Shown piece after piece: positions 1-11,897 of a stretch of DNA of 64,000 nt. Below the pieces are notes generated by a model, which saw only the letters and a program-made list of their open reading frames with translations, had not been told where the DNA came from and made no database searches. Numbering within the stretch: the stretch's first letter is position 1; each line of letters starts with the position of its first letter. The position numbers and the translations under genes were made by a program. Source of the stretch: Lagenorhynchus albirostris (lineage: Eukaryota > Chordata > Mammalia > Artiodactyla > Delphinidae); NCBI RefSeq assembly GCF_949774975.1, contig NC_083113.1:18791690-18855689 (forward strand), read 5' to 3'.

Positions 1-129
1 ACAGACAGCTGGGCCATGCCCACCAGTCCCAGGGCTCCCCTCCCTGACAGGCCTGAGGTGACGGACAGCCCCGCAAGCCCATGAGAGAGGCTCAGGGCAG
101 GACGAGGCCCAGGTCTGGGCGGCCAGCAA

Positions 130-420
130 CAGAGGCCCACACTCACGTGCTCACATGCACCCACATGCACACAACTCATACCTGTGCACGTGTAGACTCA
201 CACACATACTTGCACACATACACATCTGCTCCCTTGTGCCCACACACGTGCTCACACATGCACACACACCTGTCCTTTATGCCTGCTCAGATGGGGCTCA
301 CGCACATAAACAAGCACACGTGAGTGCTCACATGTGTGCACACACATCTGGTCACTGGCTTGCCACATGCCCTCACATGCACACCATCACACTCACATTC
401 AGTGTGTGTAGGCCCACATC
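130..420. repeat. CA/CACATG-rich low-complexity stretch in LRP3 intron 3
   Basis: An imperfect array of CACA, CACATG and CTCACA units just downstream (minus strand) of exon 3. The open frames across it, on both strands, are rich in His/Thr or Cys/Val and are artefacts of the repeat. Confidence 0.8.
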
Positions 421-452
421 GGTTCCCTCTGACACCCCCGGGGCCCCCATAC

Positions 453-591
453 CTGATGGTGATCATGTCCCCACGGTCACCCTGGATGTACCAGCTGCAG
501 TTGGTGCCCGGTGGGTAGTTGAGGGGCCAGGCTGGGCTGTAGATGACACCGCGTCGTTCCGTGTGCTGCTCCAGTTTCCCGCTGCAGGCGG
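453..591 (-). CDS. LRP3: LRP3 exon 3, start of first CUB domain
   Basis: 139 bp between acceptor TCCTGACAG and donor GTATGG. The frame begins ACSGKLEQHTERRG and ends GDRGDMITI, with a split Ser codon at the donor. The CUB signature (initial Cys, SPAWPLNYPPGTNCSW) is intact. The open frame running on past the donor is intron read-through, not protein. Confidence 0.95.
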
Positions 592-3500
592 CTGTCAGGA
601 GAGGAGGCTGAGAGGTGCTAGCCTCACCTTTGGGTGGGAGGGGGTAGTGAGGGAGGGGGACACTTGAGCCCCCCATGGCTTGACCACAGGCCTTCCCCGG
701 GGTGGGCTCAAGTCCAGCCAAGGTGATCACGGCCAAGAGGAAGGCCACAACTTGAGACTTCACGGAAGTGGTGTGTATGGCGTGGGCCAAGGAGGGCCCA
801 CCTTGTGCCCCAGAGCCTAGGTCTTATCCCTTATCCCCAGCAGGGCTGGGAGCGAGCCCACCAACTCCCCTTGGTGCCTCTGGAGAATCTTGCAGCCCTA
901 GGCAGAGGCAGACCCACTATGGTTCCCTGCCTGTTCCCCTCCTCCCGCCCCGGGGCTGACTAAATACAGGCCTCAGCCCGGGAGGGAAGGGGCTGTGCTC
1001 ACCCAACACATATTCACTGAAGACCTAATATATGGCAAGCACAAGCGGTAGGCATGCTCGTAAGACAGGCAAAAGCCTGGCTCTGTGGAGCTCACAGGCT
1101 GGGGAAGGAGCAGACTCTGCAGATACCCTGGGTAGAGTGAAGATTATAAAACAGGCCTGAAAGGAGGACCCGATGTCCCAAGGTGGCTGGAAGTGCAGGC
1201 TGGGTCTGATGGTACCTTGTGTGGCATCTGGGTTCTATCCTGAGCATAAGTGGGAAGCCACCAGGGGTGGATGTTGTAACCAGATGAGGAAACCGAGGCT
1301 CAGAGAGGGTAAGTGAGCTGCCCATGGCCACACAGCAGGTAAGTCAGGGCCCACGCTGGTCCTCTAACGGGCTTGGCCTCTCACTGCCAGCCTTGAGCCG
1401 ACGCACTGATGAAGTGTCTACCGTACAGTGTCAGGGACGAGCTCAGGGCATCATGCCAGCCAGCACGGGTGACGAGTGCCTCTGTGCCCAGCCTCACCGG
1501 CCTCACTTTACCCACATCATTACACATGCCCTCTGCTTCCCAGCTGAGCCCACCCAGCCTAAAGGTGGCAAACCCTGCCCCGGTGTGCCCTGGCCTTCCC
1601 AGGACCAGGAAGGCCCTGCGCTTGGCTGCCCCCAGCCCTCACAGCCCCTCGGTCATACTTCTTCATCTGATCTTCCCGACAGCCGGCAGCACAGGTGGGG
1701 CCCGTTATACAGATGGAGAAACTGAGGCTGGGGGAGACAAATGATGACGCTTTTCCCGAGCCCAGCAATACCACCTCCTCTCTTCCACTGCCTGGCCCCT
1801 TCCACCGTTGCCCTGGAAGTAGGGTCTCTCTGCTAGCTCTCAACAAGACTCTGAAACCCCAAAGGGCTCAGGTACAGGAGGGAGAGTGAAAGCCCTCCAG
1901 ACGCCTCCCACAGTCTTAGGAGGGTACGCGCTGAGGTCCGGGTGATCCAACACTGTGACTAGCAGGGAGTTAGCCCCCGGCCATGGCTCACAGGAGCATC
2001 AGGGGACTAGAAGAGAAACACCCGCCCTGACCCAAAGCGAGGCTGACCACGCTCAGGTCACCATCAGAGCGACGGTCGTGGGTCGGCGAGGTACCAGCCA
2101 GGGTTCTCCGCTGGGCACTCAGCGTGGCCTGGGAGGCCAGCCTCCCTGAGCCGCAGATTTCTCACAGCCCAGGAGGGTAAGGACTAAACAAACGGAGGGG
2201 CGGCCAGGGGCCGGAGCAACATGTTCCGTCTGACGGGTGAGGCCGCCGGCTTTATGGGCCTCACAGAGACGCTGGGTGCTGACCTGGGGACACCCTGGGA
2301 GGCGTGAGGTTATGAAACCCAGAAGAGGCTTCTCCTCCTACAGGGTGCTGGGCGGGAGGCTCCCAGGCAGGGCTGGGAGCACATCTTCCCCCCACACGGA
2401 GTCTCTAAAGCAGAGGTTACACCTGGAGTTGGAGGCTTCACCAGCCAGTGTGGGAGTCACCCCCTGTCCCCTCCGCCCCCAGGACAAGGCCTGAGGCAAA
2501 GCAATACCTACCCTGGCCCAGACGCTTCCCCTGTGGGATGCAGCACTCACGGAGGCCGGGTTTCCCACACTGGCCAGGGAAAGCCAGGCCCGCAAGGACC
2601 TGTGTCTGGCCCTTCTTTCATGAGTAGGGAGGCCTGTGTCTCCAACCACCAGCCTAGTCAGGAGCAGATGACTGGACAGCTGCCAGCCCAGCTCTGCCCC
2701 TCAGCAAAGCCCCTGACAACACATTCCCCAAACAGCCTCACCCCTGAGTGCGCCCTGGCTGCCCCAGAAATTCCCACGTCGGGGGCAGCCGTGTCACTCA
2801 GTCACTGTTTATTCTTCTCCAAAGGGGGCCACAGAGACCATGATTTCTGCAGCCGTCGGCCTGGCCCATGCAAAGTGACCACGGTGCAGGAGGGAGGCCA
2901 GAGTCCGTGCAGGGCCCCAGACTGGACGCTGCCTGGCCATGGGCCTGGAGGGCATCATCCGCTCAGACCACCGGCCCCAGGCTTTCTAGTTTCTAGTTTC
3001 TAGAATGCGGGGCAGGCCTCCCCCGCATTCCACCACCACCCCAGGACCCAAGCACAGGCAGGGTAGAGCCTCGTGAATCCATTCCGGGGGTCCACACTGC
3101 CAGATACACCGTTGCACCCTAGGCCCCAGCTTGTCCATCGGTGAAATGGAGTCAGTGGGTGCTGCTTGTCTCAGGGTGGCTGGGAGATCTGGGGAAGCGG
3201 CAGTCTCTAGGCAGACATGCACGCGCTGGGTTGAGGAGGGGGGATGCCCAGGGGAGGTGAGGGTAGTGATGGGATGTGTGATGATGGGTGGGCAGCAAGG
3301 GGAGCTGGGAGATACCGATGCAGGGTGGAGGGTCTTGGGGGGTGTTAGGGGCAGTCAGAGAGGTCTGTCTGAGCTTAACTGGAGGTTACCTGTGTTCACT
3401 CGGGCAGAAGACTGCTCGGCCCTCGGGTCAAGGTGGCCTGCTCAAGGGGGCAAGGGATGACTGAGCACTTTTAGACCAGTGCCCTTCTTTCCTGGTCCAC

Positions 3501-6500
3501 AGAGACGTCAAATACTCCTCAGAGGGTACAAGCAAGGCCTGAGGACGCGCAGCGTACAGATCTGGTTTCCAGAGGCCGTCGTTACTCCAGACACCCTGCT
3601 GGTGTAACCAATGACAGGGAGCTGGGAGCCCCACCAAAGCACTTGGGCGCAGCTGCCAGGTGAGGGGAGAACAGCCTGAAGACCCTGCCCAGGCTCACCA
3701 CCCCACCGGGTCACAGTGGCCACAAGGCGGAGCCCAGAGGCTGGGGTGCGGGAGGTGGGTGGCCCGACCCAGTTAGTGCCTGACAACCTGGGACAGGACG
3801 GGGTCTGAGAGGCAGAAACCTGTGAGGTTCCCGGGCAGCCCGGCTGGGCCCTGCGGGGGGTCTGAGCCCAGCGAGGGCTGGGAAGGGGCAGGCCAGACAG
3901 TGATGATCTGGCCTCCTCACATGAGGAATCGCAGGGAAACCCTGAAAACTGCAGCGGCATGAAGCTTTGGGTGGAGGGAGGCACCTCTGGCAGCACAAAC
4001 TGGTCTCCACTTCCCTCAGCAATGCTAGAGGGTCAGCGATGGGCTCCAGGACAGTCCCAGCCCCAGATCACTACCTGGGGCCGCACAGGACACCGGGGGG
4101 TGCCATGCACAGGCAACCTGGACCCTGCTGGCGGCCACACATGAGGGTGGACCCGGATGGCTGTCTTTCCCGGCTCTAGGAGTAGACCTTGTCCCTGGAG
4201 CATTTCTTTTCTAAACGTCTAGCCACATGCCCACCCGCTACACCAGCAGGAGGGCCGGCCTGGGTTCACATTTGTAAGACCTGACGCCCTCACGTGCCCT
4301 TTCCCCATGCCCACTCTCTACCATAGCCACAGACACCTGACCCAGGTGAGGCCAGTCAGTCTTCTCCTGGAAGTTGGGGTGGAGAGACTGGGTGGTCAGC
4401 TGTGGGGGCCAGGACGCCAGGCAGGGCCGAGGCTGGCTCGGTGCTGAGCGAGGCAGGGCCCTGGGCCAGCAGAGTCAGCAGAGGAGACCAGGCTGCCGGA
4501 AGCAGGAGCTGGTGGGCAGGGAGAAGGGGGCCGAGGGTGCGTCTCAGAGATGGGCCCCATGAGAGCGGCTTCTGTGGACCCTGAGCCTCCCCCTCCCAGG
4601 GACCGCAGCCAGCAGAGAGCCCTCTCCCTGAGCCGGCCTCCATGGGTTTCTGCTGCAAGCCGGGCCCTGAGCAGAACTAGAAATCCCGGGTACCTCCCGC
4701 CCCACGATGCAGCTCAGCACACAGCGAACAAGTCCGCGGCCCCCCAGACTCCAGCTCCCAAGGCCCTTCAGATGTCTCACAGGGGCACCAAGGGCCACAG
4801 GGGCCTGGGCCTATGCATTCACCACCCCCTGGCAGCCCCCTCAGCAAAGGACAAATGCTCCTGATGGCCTCGGCCTCCCTGCCACTCCTGGCGGCCTTTG
4901 CTGTGCTCAGCACGAGGCCCCAGCACAAAGACGGCCAGTGGACGGACGGACCCACGCGGACAGGCAGGAGGCAGCCGCGGACTTCTAACTGTGTTTTCTT
5001 AGACTCCATGTGTCTATCTGGCATCCACTAACCACAGGGCCAAACTCTCAGCCAAAGTGTTTACCTCTCTCCTGCAAACCAGTTTGCCTGAAACTGGTCT
5101 TCCCTGGGCAGACTGGCTGATCCGAGGCTGAGTCTCCTCACTGCCTTCTTATCTAACTCACACACCAAGCCAGTATTTCATCCCAGGGTTAGGTACCAGG
5201 CACCGAGAGACCACCCCCATAGCCCAGAGCCCTCGGGAATTATTCAAATTAGCCAGTCCTAAGCTGCTTCCCCTGCCCTGCCCTGCCTTTCCCACTGAAA
5301 CGCCAATCAAGCCTCTGGCCTAGGCCTTCCCCTCACTCCTATGTCTGCCTTGGCCAAACCTGGTATTTCCCCTGTGACCCTATGTGGCATGGCATGTGCC
5401 CTCCTCACAAGACACATAAGCACTAAATCCCTCCATCAATGGCTTTGGTCTCTCGGTGTTGTCACTCAGCCATATCTTTACCAGCTAAATCCCAGGTATA
5501 ATTTTAAAGCAGGCAGGCATCTCATGGCGCCCCATGGCCCTCTGGGAACCCTACAGGAAGCACAATCCGTCAATCGTGTGGGCTGCGACAGTTTCCTAGC
5601 GGTATTAGGCCACCATGTGCCAATGCTGTGCTGAGCACCTTACCTCATTTGCCCATTTAACCCTAATAAGCAGGCTTTGGGGTAGGGCCTGTTATTGCAC
5701 CCATTTTACAGAACAGGAAACTGAGACTCAGAGAGGTGTAAGTTTGCCCAATGCCAAACAGCTCCTTTGTGATGCAGAAAAGATTCCCAAGGATTGAGGT
5801 AGAAAAAGGCCAGGTGACCTCAGGGGTGGAGCCAGGATCCTGAAGGCTGGTACTCAGAGGTCACTAAGCCAGGAGGGCAGGGAGGAAGGGAGGAAGGGGA
5901 GAAGGAGAAGCATCTTACTCACCTAAGGCAGGAACGGCGCTGCTGAGGCGCCCGGTGAGAACAATGTTCACTGCGGGAGACACAGAGAGAGTTCAATGGA
6001 TTGGGGGAGGGGGGTGGCTCTTGGGTCTCAAGCACCTGGGGCACAGGTCAACACAGCCCAAAATCCAGGCTGGTTCTCTTCATCTCGCAGGGTAAGGCCC
6101 AGAGTCCTGCCACAGTGACTTGTGCTCCCACCCCAGTCCTGCTGGGATGGGCAGAAGCGAGAACCTCGGGGATCTCAGCACCCACCTGAACACCCACAGC
6201 GGAAGAGAGCAGGGTGCAAGCCTGACTGCACCAGACAGCTCCTGCCACTCGCCACACTTGGGAATTCTAAGTTACTTGGGAGGGGGGTGTGTTTCTGTTT
6301 CCTCTCAGGCTTGGGAACCATGGGCCTGGACCATCCTTCAGAGAGAGGCCCTTGCTCAACCTGGGCAGGGGCCCTGCTTGTCAAGGGCGCTCCTACCACC
6401 CTGTAGGGCTTCCTCCCTCTGAGGGGCCTCTCCAGCCAGGGAGGGAGGGAAACAGTTCTGATTACACCCATTTTACAGGCACTCACAGCTTACAGGGTTC

Positions 6501-7962
6501 AAGGTCCTCCTCACTGTGCCATGCTGACCTTGAGAAGAGAGGCAAAGAATTTGCCTGCCACCTACCCCTTCAAGTACCCACCACCATGGGATGTGCCCTT
6601 TGCTTTCATCTACTGCTTTCCCGCAGGGGTGATGGGAACGGAAGATATGGGCAAACTCAACTTCCAGGGGTTCAGGGTGCCTCCTTCCCCAACATCAAGG
6701 ATGCCAAGGGAAGCAGAGAGCATCTCTGCAGGGGTCAGCCCCCATCTGGTGAGGAAGCAGGGCCAGCTGCCGCCTAGCAGGACACCCAGGCTCTGCTGGG
6801 CAGAGCCTATGCCCCATCTGGGCAGGGAGGGCCTTGGGAAGGCCGGAGGGTCCGCCCCTTGCCTTGCTCCCCGGGGAAGCCCAGCACCCAGCAGCACGTG
6901 ACCACTGACAGATTGGAGAGTGGGCACTCTGGGGGCCGTGGCCTTTACTGAGACCCGCTCACACAGCTAAGGCAGGGGCCTTCCCCCAGCTCCTGGGTTC
7001 TTGGGGGTAGAGGAGGGTGCAACCTAAAATGAACAGGCTTCTTTTTTACTGTCATTTCACTGGCTTCAGCCAACCTATTGGGGTTACAGAGCCTTCACTA
7101 ATGACACCATAGGGTGTCCCCTAATGACCCGGGACTTAGATAATGGCCTCCCTCCTTCATCATGGTAAATAAAGGAGCCATGTGGCTTGAGGATTTAACT
7201 CCTTCCTTCCCCTCTCCCCCACACAAGGCCCTGGAAAGGTGGACAGAAAAACTCTGGTAGGGCTGGAGGGGTGGCAGGCCTGGATGGGTCCCTCGACCCT
7301 CCCCAGACACACCACCTGGGCTGATGAGGCCTGCCCCGCTGGGTCTGTGAAGCCACAAAGGGAAAACAGGAGTCATTCTAGCAGCTGCCTCCTGCCCGGC
7401 ATCCTGATCCCGGCTCCGGCTAGCTCCCGCCCCCAACCCACTCTGGGCAGGAAATAGTTCCTCGTTGAGGGGGCCACCGGCCCCGGCCCGGCTGGCTTCG
7501 CCTTTGTCCGCAGCTCCGGAGGCCCCCGACCCCCCGTCGCCACCAGGCTAAGCACGGGCAGCCCAGGCAGAAAGCCACTGGCTGCCAACCCCAGGCGCCT
7601 GCACAGCGGGCCGCCCTGCGCACCGCTCACCCGGGCTCCCGGACGCTCTTCCGAGCCGGGCGGGAGACGGGGCTCCGCGGCCGGAGGCGCCCTCCCAGGC
7701 CTACGACCCCAGCAGGCCGGGGTCCTGGGAGCCGCAGTCTCCGCGGCCTCCGGCGGGAGCTCTCGCAGTGCCCGCTCTGGGAACTCCAGCCGCGACCGGG
7801 GAAGAGGGGCGCCGCGGGTGCGACCAGGGAGAGGTGTGGAGCTACAGAGGCAGGGGACAAACCCCGGCGTGCCCGCGCGGCCCACTCACCCAGGCAGACG
7901 ACGGCGAGCTGCGCCCGGGCGCCCGGCGCCGCATCCGGCCCCGCGGCTGCCCGCTTCTCCAT
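453..7962 (-). CDS. LRP3: LRP3, 5' part (exons 1-3), low-density lipoprotein receptor-related protein 3; continues beyond base 1
   Basis: The coding parts are 7890..7962, 5923..5970 and 453..591, all bounded by AG/GT splice sites, with phases that match at each join (73 bp leaves 1 nt; 2+45+1; 2+135+2). The start ATG at 7962 opens an Ala/Gly/Arg-rich N-terminus beginning MEKRAAAG, followed by a hydrophobic signal-like stretch (AQLAVVCL continuing into VNIVL). Exon 3 carries the start of the first CUB domain, with its first Cys in ACSGKLEQ and the typical YPPGTNCSW turn containing an N-glycosylation site. This matches the family's layout: type I membrane receptor with CUB domains, LDL-receptor class A repeats, a transmembrane helix and a cytoplasmic tail. 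The later domains are outside the window. Human LRP3 is an orphan LDLR-family member with no firmly known ligand. Recognition rests on close match to the remembered human N-terminus. Confidence 0.95.
1003..1365 (-). repeat. Old L2/MIR remnants
   Basis: 1003-1260 resembles the reverse complement of an L2 3' end (ACATATTCACTGAAGACC, then GGAGCTCACAGGCTGG). 1275-1365 carries the MIR signature read from the minus strand (GATGAGGAAACCGAGGCTC and GGCCACACAGCAGG). Both are strongly diverged. Confidence 0.6.
1690..1745 (-). repeat. Short MIR fragment
   Basis: The motif ATACAGATGGAGAAACTGAG, followed by a diverged tail, is a typical MIR core piece on the minus strand. Confidence 0.5.
5605..5795 (-). 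repeat. MIR SINE remnant
   Basis: The minus-strand MIR pattern is seen in order: a low-order CTCATTTGCCCATTTAACCC, CATTTTACAGAACAGGAAAC, ACTCAGAGAGGTGTAAG and CCAAACAGCT. It is ancient and lies about 130 bp from LRP3 exon 2. Confidence 0.7.
5923..5970 (-). CDS. LRP3: LRP3 exon 2
   Basis: A 48-bp micro-exon between acceptor CCGCAG and donor GTGAGT. It completes a Val codon, encodes NIVLTGRLSSAVPAL and leaves one G, which exon 3 completes to Ala. It supplies the end of the signal region and the short spacer before the first CUB domain. It is too short to be seen as an open frame and was found by matching the expected protein. Confidence 0.93.
5971..7889 (-). other. LRP3: LRP3 intron 1
   Basis: About 1.9 kb of intron between the signal-peptide exons. 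It becomes CpG-rich towards exon 1. A short MIR-like motif (CCCATTTTACAGGCAC) is at about 6468. No coding exon or young transposon is visible. Confidence 0.75.
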
Positions 7963-8640
7963 GCCGGGGCCGGGCGGCCGCCCGTGGACGCCGCCTCCTG
8001 CCCCGCGCCTGCGGCTCCGGCTCGGGCTCGGGCTCGGGCTCCCGCGGCGGCTGCGGCCCGGGTGCGGGCGGCGGCTCCGGCGGCGACTTTGTGAGGTGGC
8101 GGTGCAGGCCCGCAGCGCGTGCGGGGCCACATCGGCCGCGGCGTCACGGGCCCCGCGGGGGCTCAGCGGCGGCCGCCAGGGAGGACCCCTGCCCGCCGCT
8201 GCCCCTGCGCCCCGGGAGCCGCGCCGCGGCCGGCCTGTGCCCGGGGGCCCCCGGCGTGCCCATGCCCCGCGCCGCGCAGCCCGCCCGGCCCTGGCGCCCC
8301 CTGGCCGCCCCGCGCTGCTCCCAGCCCGCCCGGCCGGTGCCGCCGGTGGAGCGTCAGCGGGTCTGTGGGTCCTGCCGCCCGGCCCCTCGCCCGCCTGAGC
8401 CCGGAGGCCGCGCCGCGCCAGCCACGTGACGCGCCCGCCGAGCCGCAGTGGCGCTGGCAGGACGGTTGCTGGCTGCCGGGGCGGGCCGGGGGTTGCGCGC
8501 CCCGCCTCGGGTGCTGGACAGCTCCGCGCAGGCGGCCCCCGGCCAGTGCGTGCCCTCCGGCCCCCCGAGCCTGGCTCTCCAAGCCGCCCTCCTCGCCGCC
8601 CAAGATTCGATCCCTCCCGGAGCCGGCTGTGATGGGAGGG
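7400..8640 (-). promoter_or_regulatory. LRP3: LRP3 CpG-island promoter and 5' UTR
   Basis: A dense GC-rich, CpG-rich block surrounds exon 1. It has many GC boxes and no TATA box at an obvious place, as expected for a CpG-island promoter with dispersed starts. A CACGTG E-box directly followed by ACGCG lies at 8423-8428, about 460 bp upstream of the ATG. A run of five GGCTCS hexamers lies at 8013-8042 in the presumed 5' UTR. The transcription start cannot be placed from sequence alone. Confidence 0.75.
7890..7962 (-). CDS. LRP3: LRP3 exon 1, coding part
   Basis: Start codon at 7962; 24 codons plus one base, then the donor GTGAGT at 7889. The exon encodes MEKRAAAG, an Ala/Gly/Pro stretch and the beginning of the hydrophobic signal region ending VVCL. 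It lies inside the CpG island, and the 5' UTR continues to higher coordinates. Confidence 0.95.
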
Positions 8641-10723
8641 GAGGGAAGGGATAATGGGTAGAGGGTGGCAGAGAAAGGGGCTAGCGGGGCTGATGAGGGG
8701 CTGAGGGAAGGACGGCGCGTGGTGGCGCAGGACTAAGGCCTGTCTTCCGCGTGAGGTTCTTGCCACTCCGACCTGCCCCCCTCATTTGCTACAACCCAAG
8801 TAGCCCTGCCACATGCCTGAGATGAATCGCTCTGCGCAGAGCGAGGCCTGTGAGGGACATTGGTGACCACTCTAAGAGGCCCTGAGCCCACCCAGTCATC
8901 CCGACAAGGGCTGGGAAATGGAGAGGAGGCCTGTTTTCCAGGCTTGGGGCCCCGTCTGGGAGAGTTCTGGGCCCAGTAGAAGCAGAAACCGGGGAAACGG
9001 TTTGAGGAGGCCATATAGGATTAAGCAGGACCAACCCTCCTTCCGAGACTGATGTGAAACCAGAGGTCCCCAAAGGTTCCCTCCCTGGCGTGGGAGGCTT
9101 GCCATAGCCTGTCCCACCTGCCCTGATGGAGGCTCAGGACCCCTCTCCCCCTTGATTTCCTCTGTTTAGGAAAGAAGGTAGAGAGACACTGATGTTATAT
9201 TAGTGAACACTGTAGACAGAGTAACTCAACTAACTCATTTTCACTGTGCAGGCCAACTGGATTTTAATTTTTTTTTAATTTGGGGGAAAAAAAACTACTT
9301 TTAGGTTTTTTCTCTTTCCTTGTTCTCTCTCTTCCAATTCTTCTGGTGATTTTTCCAAAGCAGACTTCTTCTTGGGAGATGTATTAAAGGGTTTAAAAAT
9401 CAAATAATGGGATAAATGACTCATTTATGGTAAAGGGCATTAGCCTGCTGTAATTTGGTTTCAGAATTTCCTCAGGCTGCTGACTGCCTTGCAATGGGCG
9501 TTTATGCTCAGCAAAAATGTTCAGCAGACGTTGGGACACTGACGGTGAAGGTCTGCAGTTTTGTTTCCATTTGAAGATGCTTCCTACTTCAGTGTATGTT
9601 TTGCAAGCTCTATAAGGAATCCAGGGTTGAGGCCAATGCCCTGGGAGTCCTAGTGGAGCCTGCAGCAAAAAGAAAAATGTGATCCCCTATATACATTTAC
9701 CAAACTATCATATATCAAATATCTTGAACCAAGTGGGAAAACATGGCTATACATAAAACTCCAAGTTGCCCAATCTGCTCACACCCTGCTGTCAACCCTT
9801 ATAATCCCACACAGCAGGGGTATGGCAGCTCAGGAGCCTCAGGCCGGTTGGAAACAACTCTTCCCACTGCACAGTAGAGCAGGATCATAAAACAACAACC
9901 GAACTTTATTTAAACTTTTGCAAATTTGTTCAGCATGAATTTTTTTTGCATTTAGATGTTTTAAAATATGATTTATCTTGATTACTGGGGTGTTTTTTTG
10001 GCACAAACTTAGTCCCCCTGCCCATATTGAGACCTTAGCTATCTGATACCCCTTTCCGGTTTTGTCTCACAGTGGTCTAGCGCCCTCTAGAGGCTGCCGC
10101 CCCAGGCAGGGGCCTCTCTAGAGGTCCCCAGTGTAACCCTGGCTCAGTCCTCTCCCCCAACACTTCTCACTACTTCTGGAGCAGTTCCTGGAAGCCTAAT
10201 CTCTGCGGTAGGACCCGACACACTGGCTGCAGTCACTGGGTCCCCCTCAACTTCTTAACAAACATTCTACCTTGGCTTGCTTGTATCCAGGAGGTTTGTG
10301 TCCCTCACAACCCAAAATCTTCCAGCTACTGGAGAATTTAGTACTGGAGAGAGGGTGATGCAAGTAACAGACCCTGAGAACATGCAGACTGGTGGGGGCA
10401 GACAAGGGAGCAGTGGGGCAGAGGGATCCAGGCGGGGAATCAAGGTCCTCCTGGCAGGAAGCTGGCCTTCCCAGTTAGGAGGAAGCAAAGCTGCTGTCCC
10501 TCACACGTGTCTCATGAGATTCAGACTGTGGGCCACTGAGGCCCTCAGCAATCTTCTCCAGGAGTGAGGAGAAGAGGGCAAGCAGAGAGGAGAAGGAAGG
10601 GGCATGGAGGTGTCCCACATAAATCCCCGTCTGGAAGAACCCACTCACCAAAATGCAGGCACAACTCAAGCCGGCTCTTACCCAGCTGGTTGCTGGACAC
10701 TATGTAGAGGATGCCAAGTTGGA
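8641..10723. other. Intergenic DNA upstream of LRP3
   Basis: No gene, RNA gene or young transposon was recognised. It is GC-rich near the LRP3 island and AT-rich beyond 9.2 kb. Confidence 0.6.
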
Positions 10724-10740
10724 TGGTAATTATCTTTCTT

Positions 10741-10866
10741 TTTTTTTTTTTTCTATTTTGGCCATGCTGCACGGTTTGCAGGATGTCAGTTCCCTGACCA
10801 GGGATTGAACCTGGGCCACAGCAATGAAAGCGCCGAATCCTAACCACTAGACCACCATGGAATTCC
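10741..10866 (-). mobile_element. Older tRNA-derived SINE (CHR family type)
   Basis: A poly-T head (the A-tail of a minus-strand copy) is followed by TTGGCCATGCTGCACGG, CCCTGACCAGGGATTGAACC (B-box region) and TCCTAACCACTAGACCACCA (A-box region). Flanking copies of TGGTAATTATCTTTCTT at 10724-10740 and 10867-10883 (one mismatch) are the target-site duplication. Confidence 0.85.
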
Positions 10867-11274
10867 TGGTAATTGTCTTTCTTGATCTCAAATAGTTAAT
10901 TTCTTTGAGGATCAAAGGCCAAATATGGCTTTGGCAAGCCAAGCTGGAACAAGGGCTTATGACCACCTGTCCAGGTTTACTGCAAGTGACTTCCAGGCGG
11001 GCAAAGTCTTCATTGTCCAGACACCTCCCACTCTGCCATCTGCACCTTCCCTATTGTGCCCAGTTCAGTTCTGGCTGCATCATTTACTGAGTCAATAATT
11101 TCTACTCTAATCCCCCGAGGCCAATCCATCACTAAGTCCTGATAGCTCGTCCCCACAATGTATCTCGAATCTACCCACTTCTCTCTACCACCAGGCCACC
11201 TCCCTGGTCCCAGTCACCATCTCCTCTCTCTTGGGCCTCCTACGTGGTCCCCTGCCTCCCAATCAACAGCTCAC

Positions 11275-11485
11275 TTTTTCTTTTTTTTTTTTTGTGGTAC
11301 GCGGGCCTCTCACTGTCGTGGCCTCTCCCGCTGCGGAGCACAGCCTCCGGACGCGCAGGCTCAGCGGCCATGGCTCACGGGCCCAGCCGCTCCGCGGCAT
11401 GTGGGATATTCCCGGACCGGGGCACGAACCCATGTCCCCTGCATCGGCAGGCGGACTCTCAACCACTGCTCCACCAGGGAAGCCC
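11275..11485 (-). mobile_element. CHR-2-like SINE, short form
   Basis: A minus-strand copy: poly-T, then GCGGGCCTCTCACTGTCGTG through ACCAGGGAAGCCC. It is flanked by AGCTCAC at 11268-11274 and 11486-11492. It is a young-looking copy of the cetacean short SINE and includes tRNA-like A and B boxes that do not make a tRNA gene. Confidence 0.9.
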
Positions 11486-11897
11486 AGCTCACATTTTAAC
11501 ATGCAAAGTGGACCATGCTCCTTGCAGAAAATGCTCCAGGACGGACTTCAAAGTTTTTAACCTGAGCTTTGTGATCCTGTGGGACTAGCCCTGCCTACCA
11601 CCTCTCCAAGCCTCCTCTCCACCCAACTCATCCTGGCCTCAGAACGTTTCCACCCTTCCCAGAGCTAATTTCTACTCTTCTTTCTTGACCAGGAGAACAG
11701 TCAAGAAGCAGAGCCAGAGAGCATTTGGAGAGATGTTCTAAGCCTTGTGAGCAGCCCCTCCAGTGTGTGGACGTTCTGACTGACCCCACGTGTCCAGGGC
11801 CCCCTTGGAGAGAAGCACTCCAAGCACCTGAGGCCAGCCACTCACTCGAGCCAGTGGTGGAGGGATTGTTCTGTATTCATTTAAGATAAGTCTCTCC

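Larger units (their letters stand above)
592..5922 (-). other. LRP3: LRP3 intron 2
   Basis: About 5.3 kb of GC-rich intron with no other coding signal. It contains old MIR/L2 fragments near 1.0-1.37 kb, 1.7 kb and 5.6-5.79 kb. The rest looks like unique sequence. Confidence 0.8.

Noticed and set aside
7818..8661. Overlapping plus-strand open frames in the LRP3 island
   Set aside because: Low-complexity shadows of the CpG island; no domain, no splice pattern.
7627..8766. A 379-residue open frame on the minus strand across the LRP3 island
   Set aside because: It is Arg/Pro/Gly/Ala-rich, caused by GC-rich DNA. Only the LRP3 exon 1 part is supported, and the splice donor ends it after 24 codons.
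11275..11485. tRNA-like boxes in the SINEs (here and in the other copies) as tRNA genes
   Set aside because: The cloverleaf is not intact, A-tails and target duplications are present, and the same sequence recurs throughout the window.
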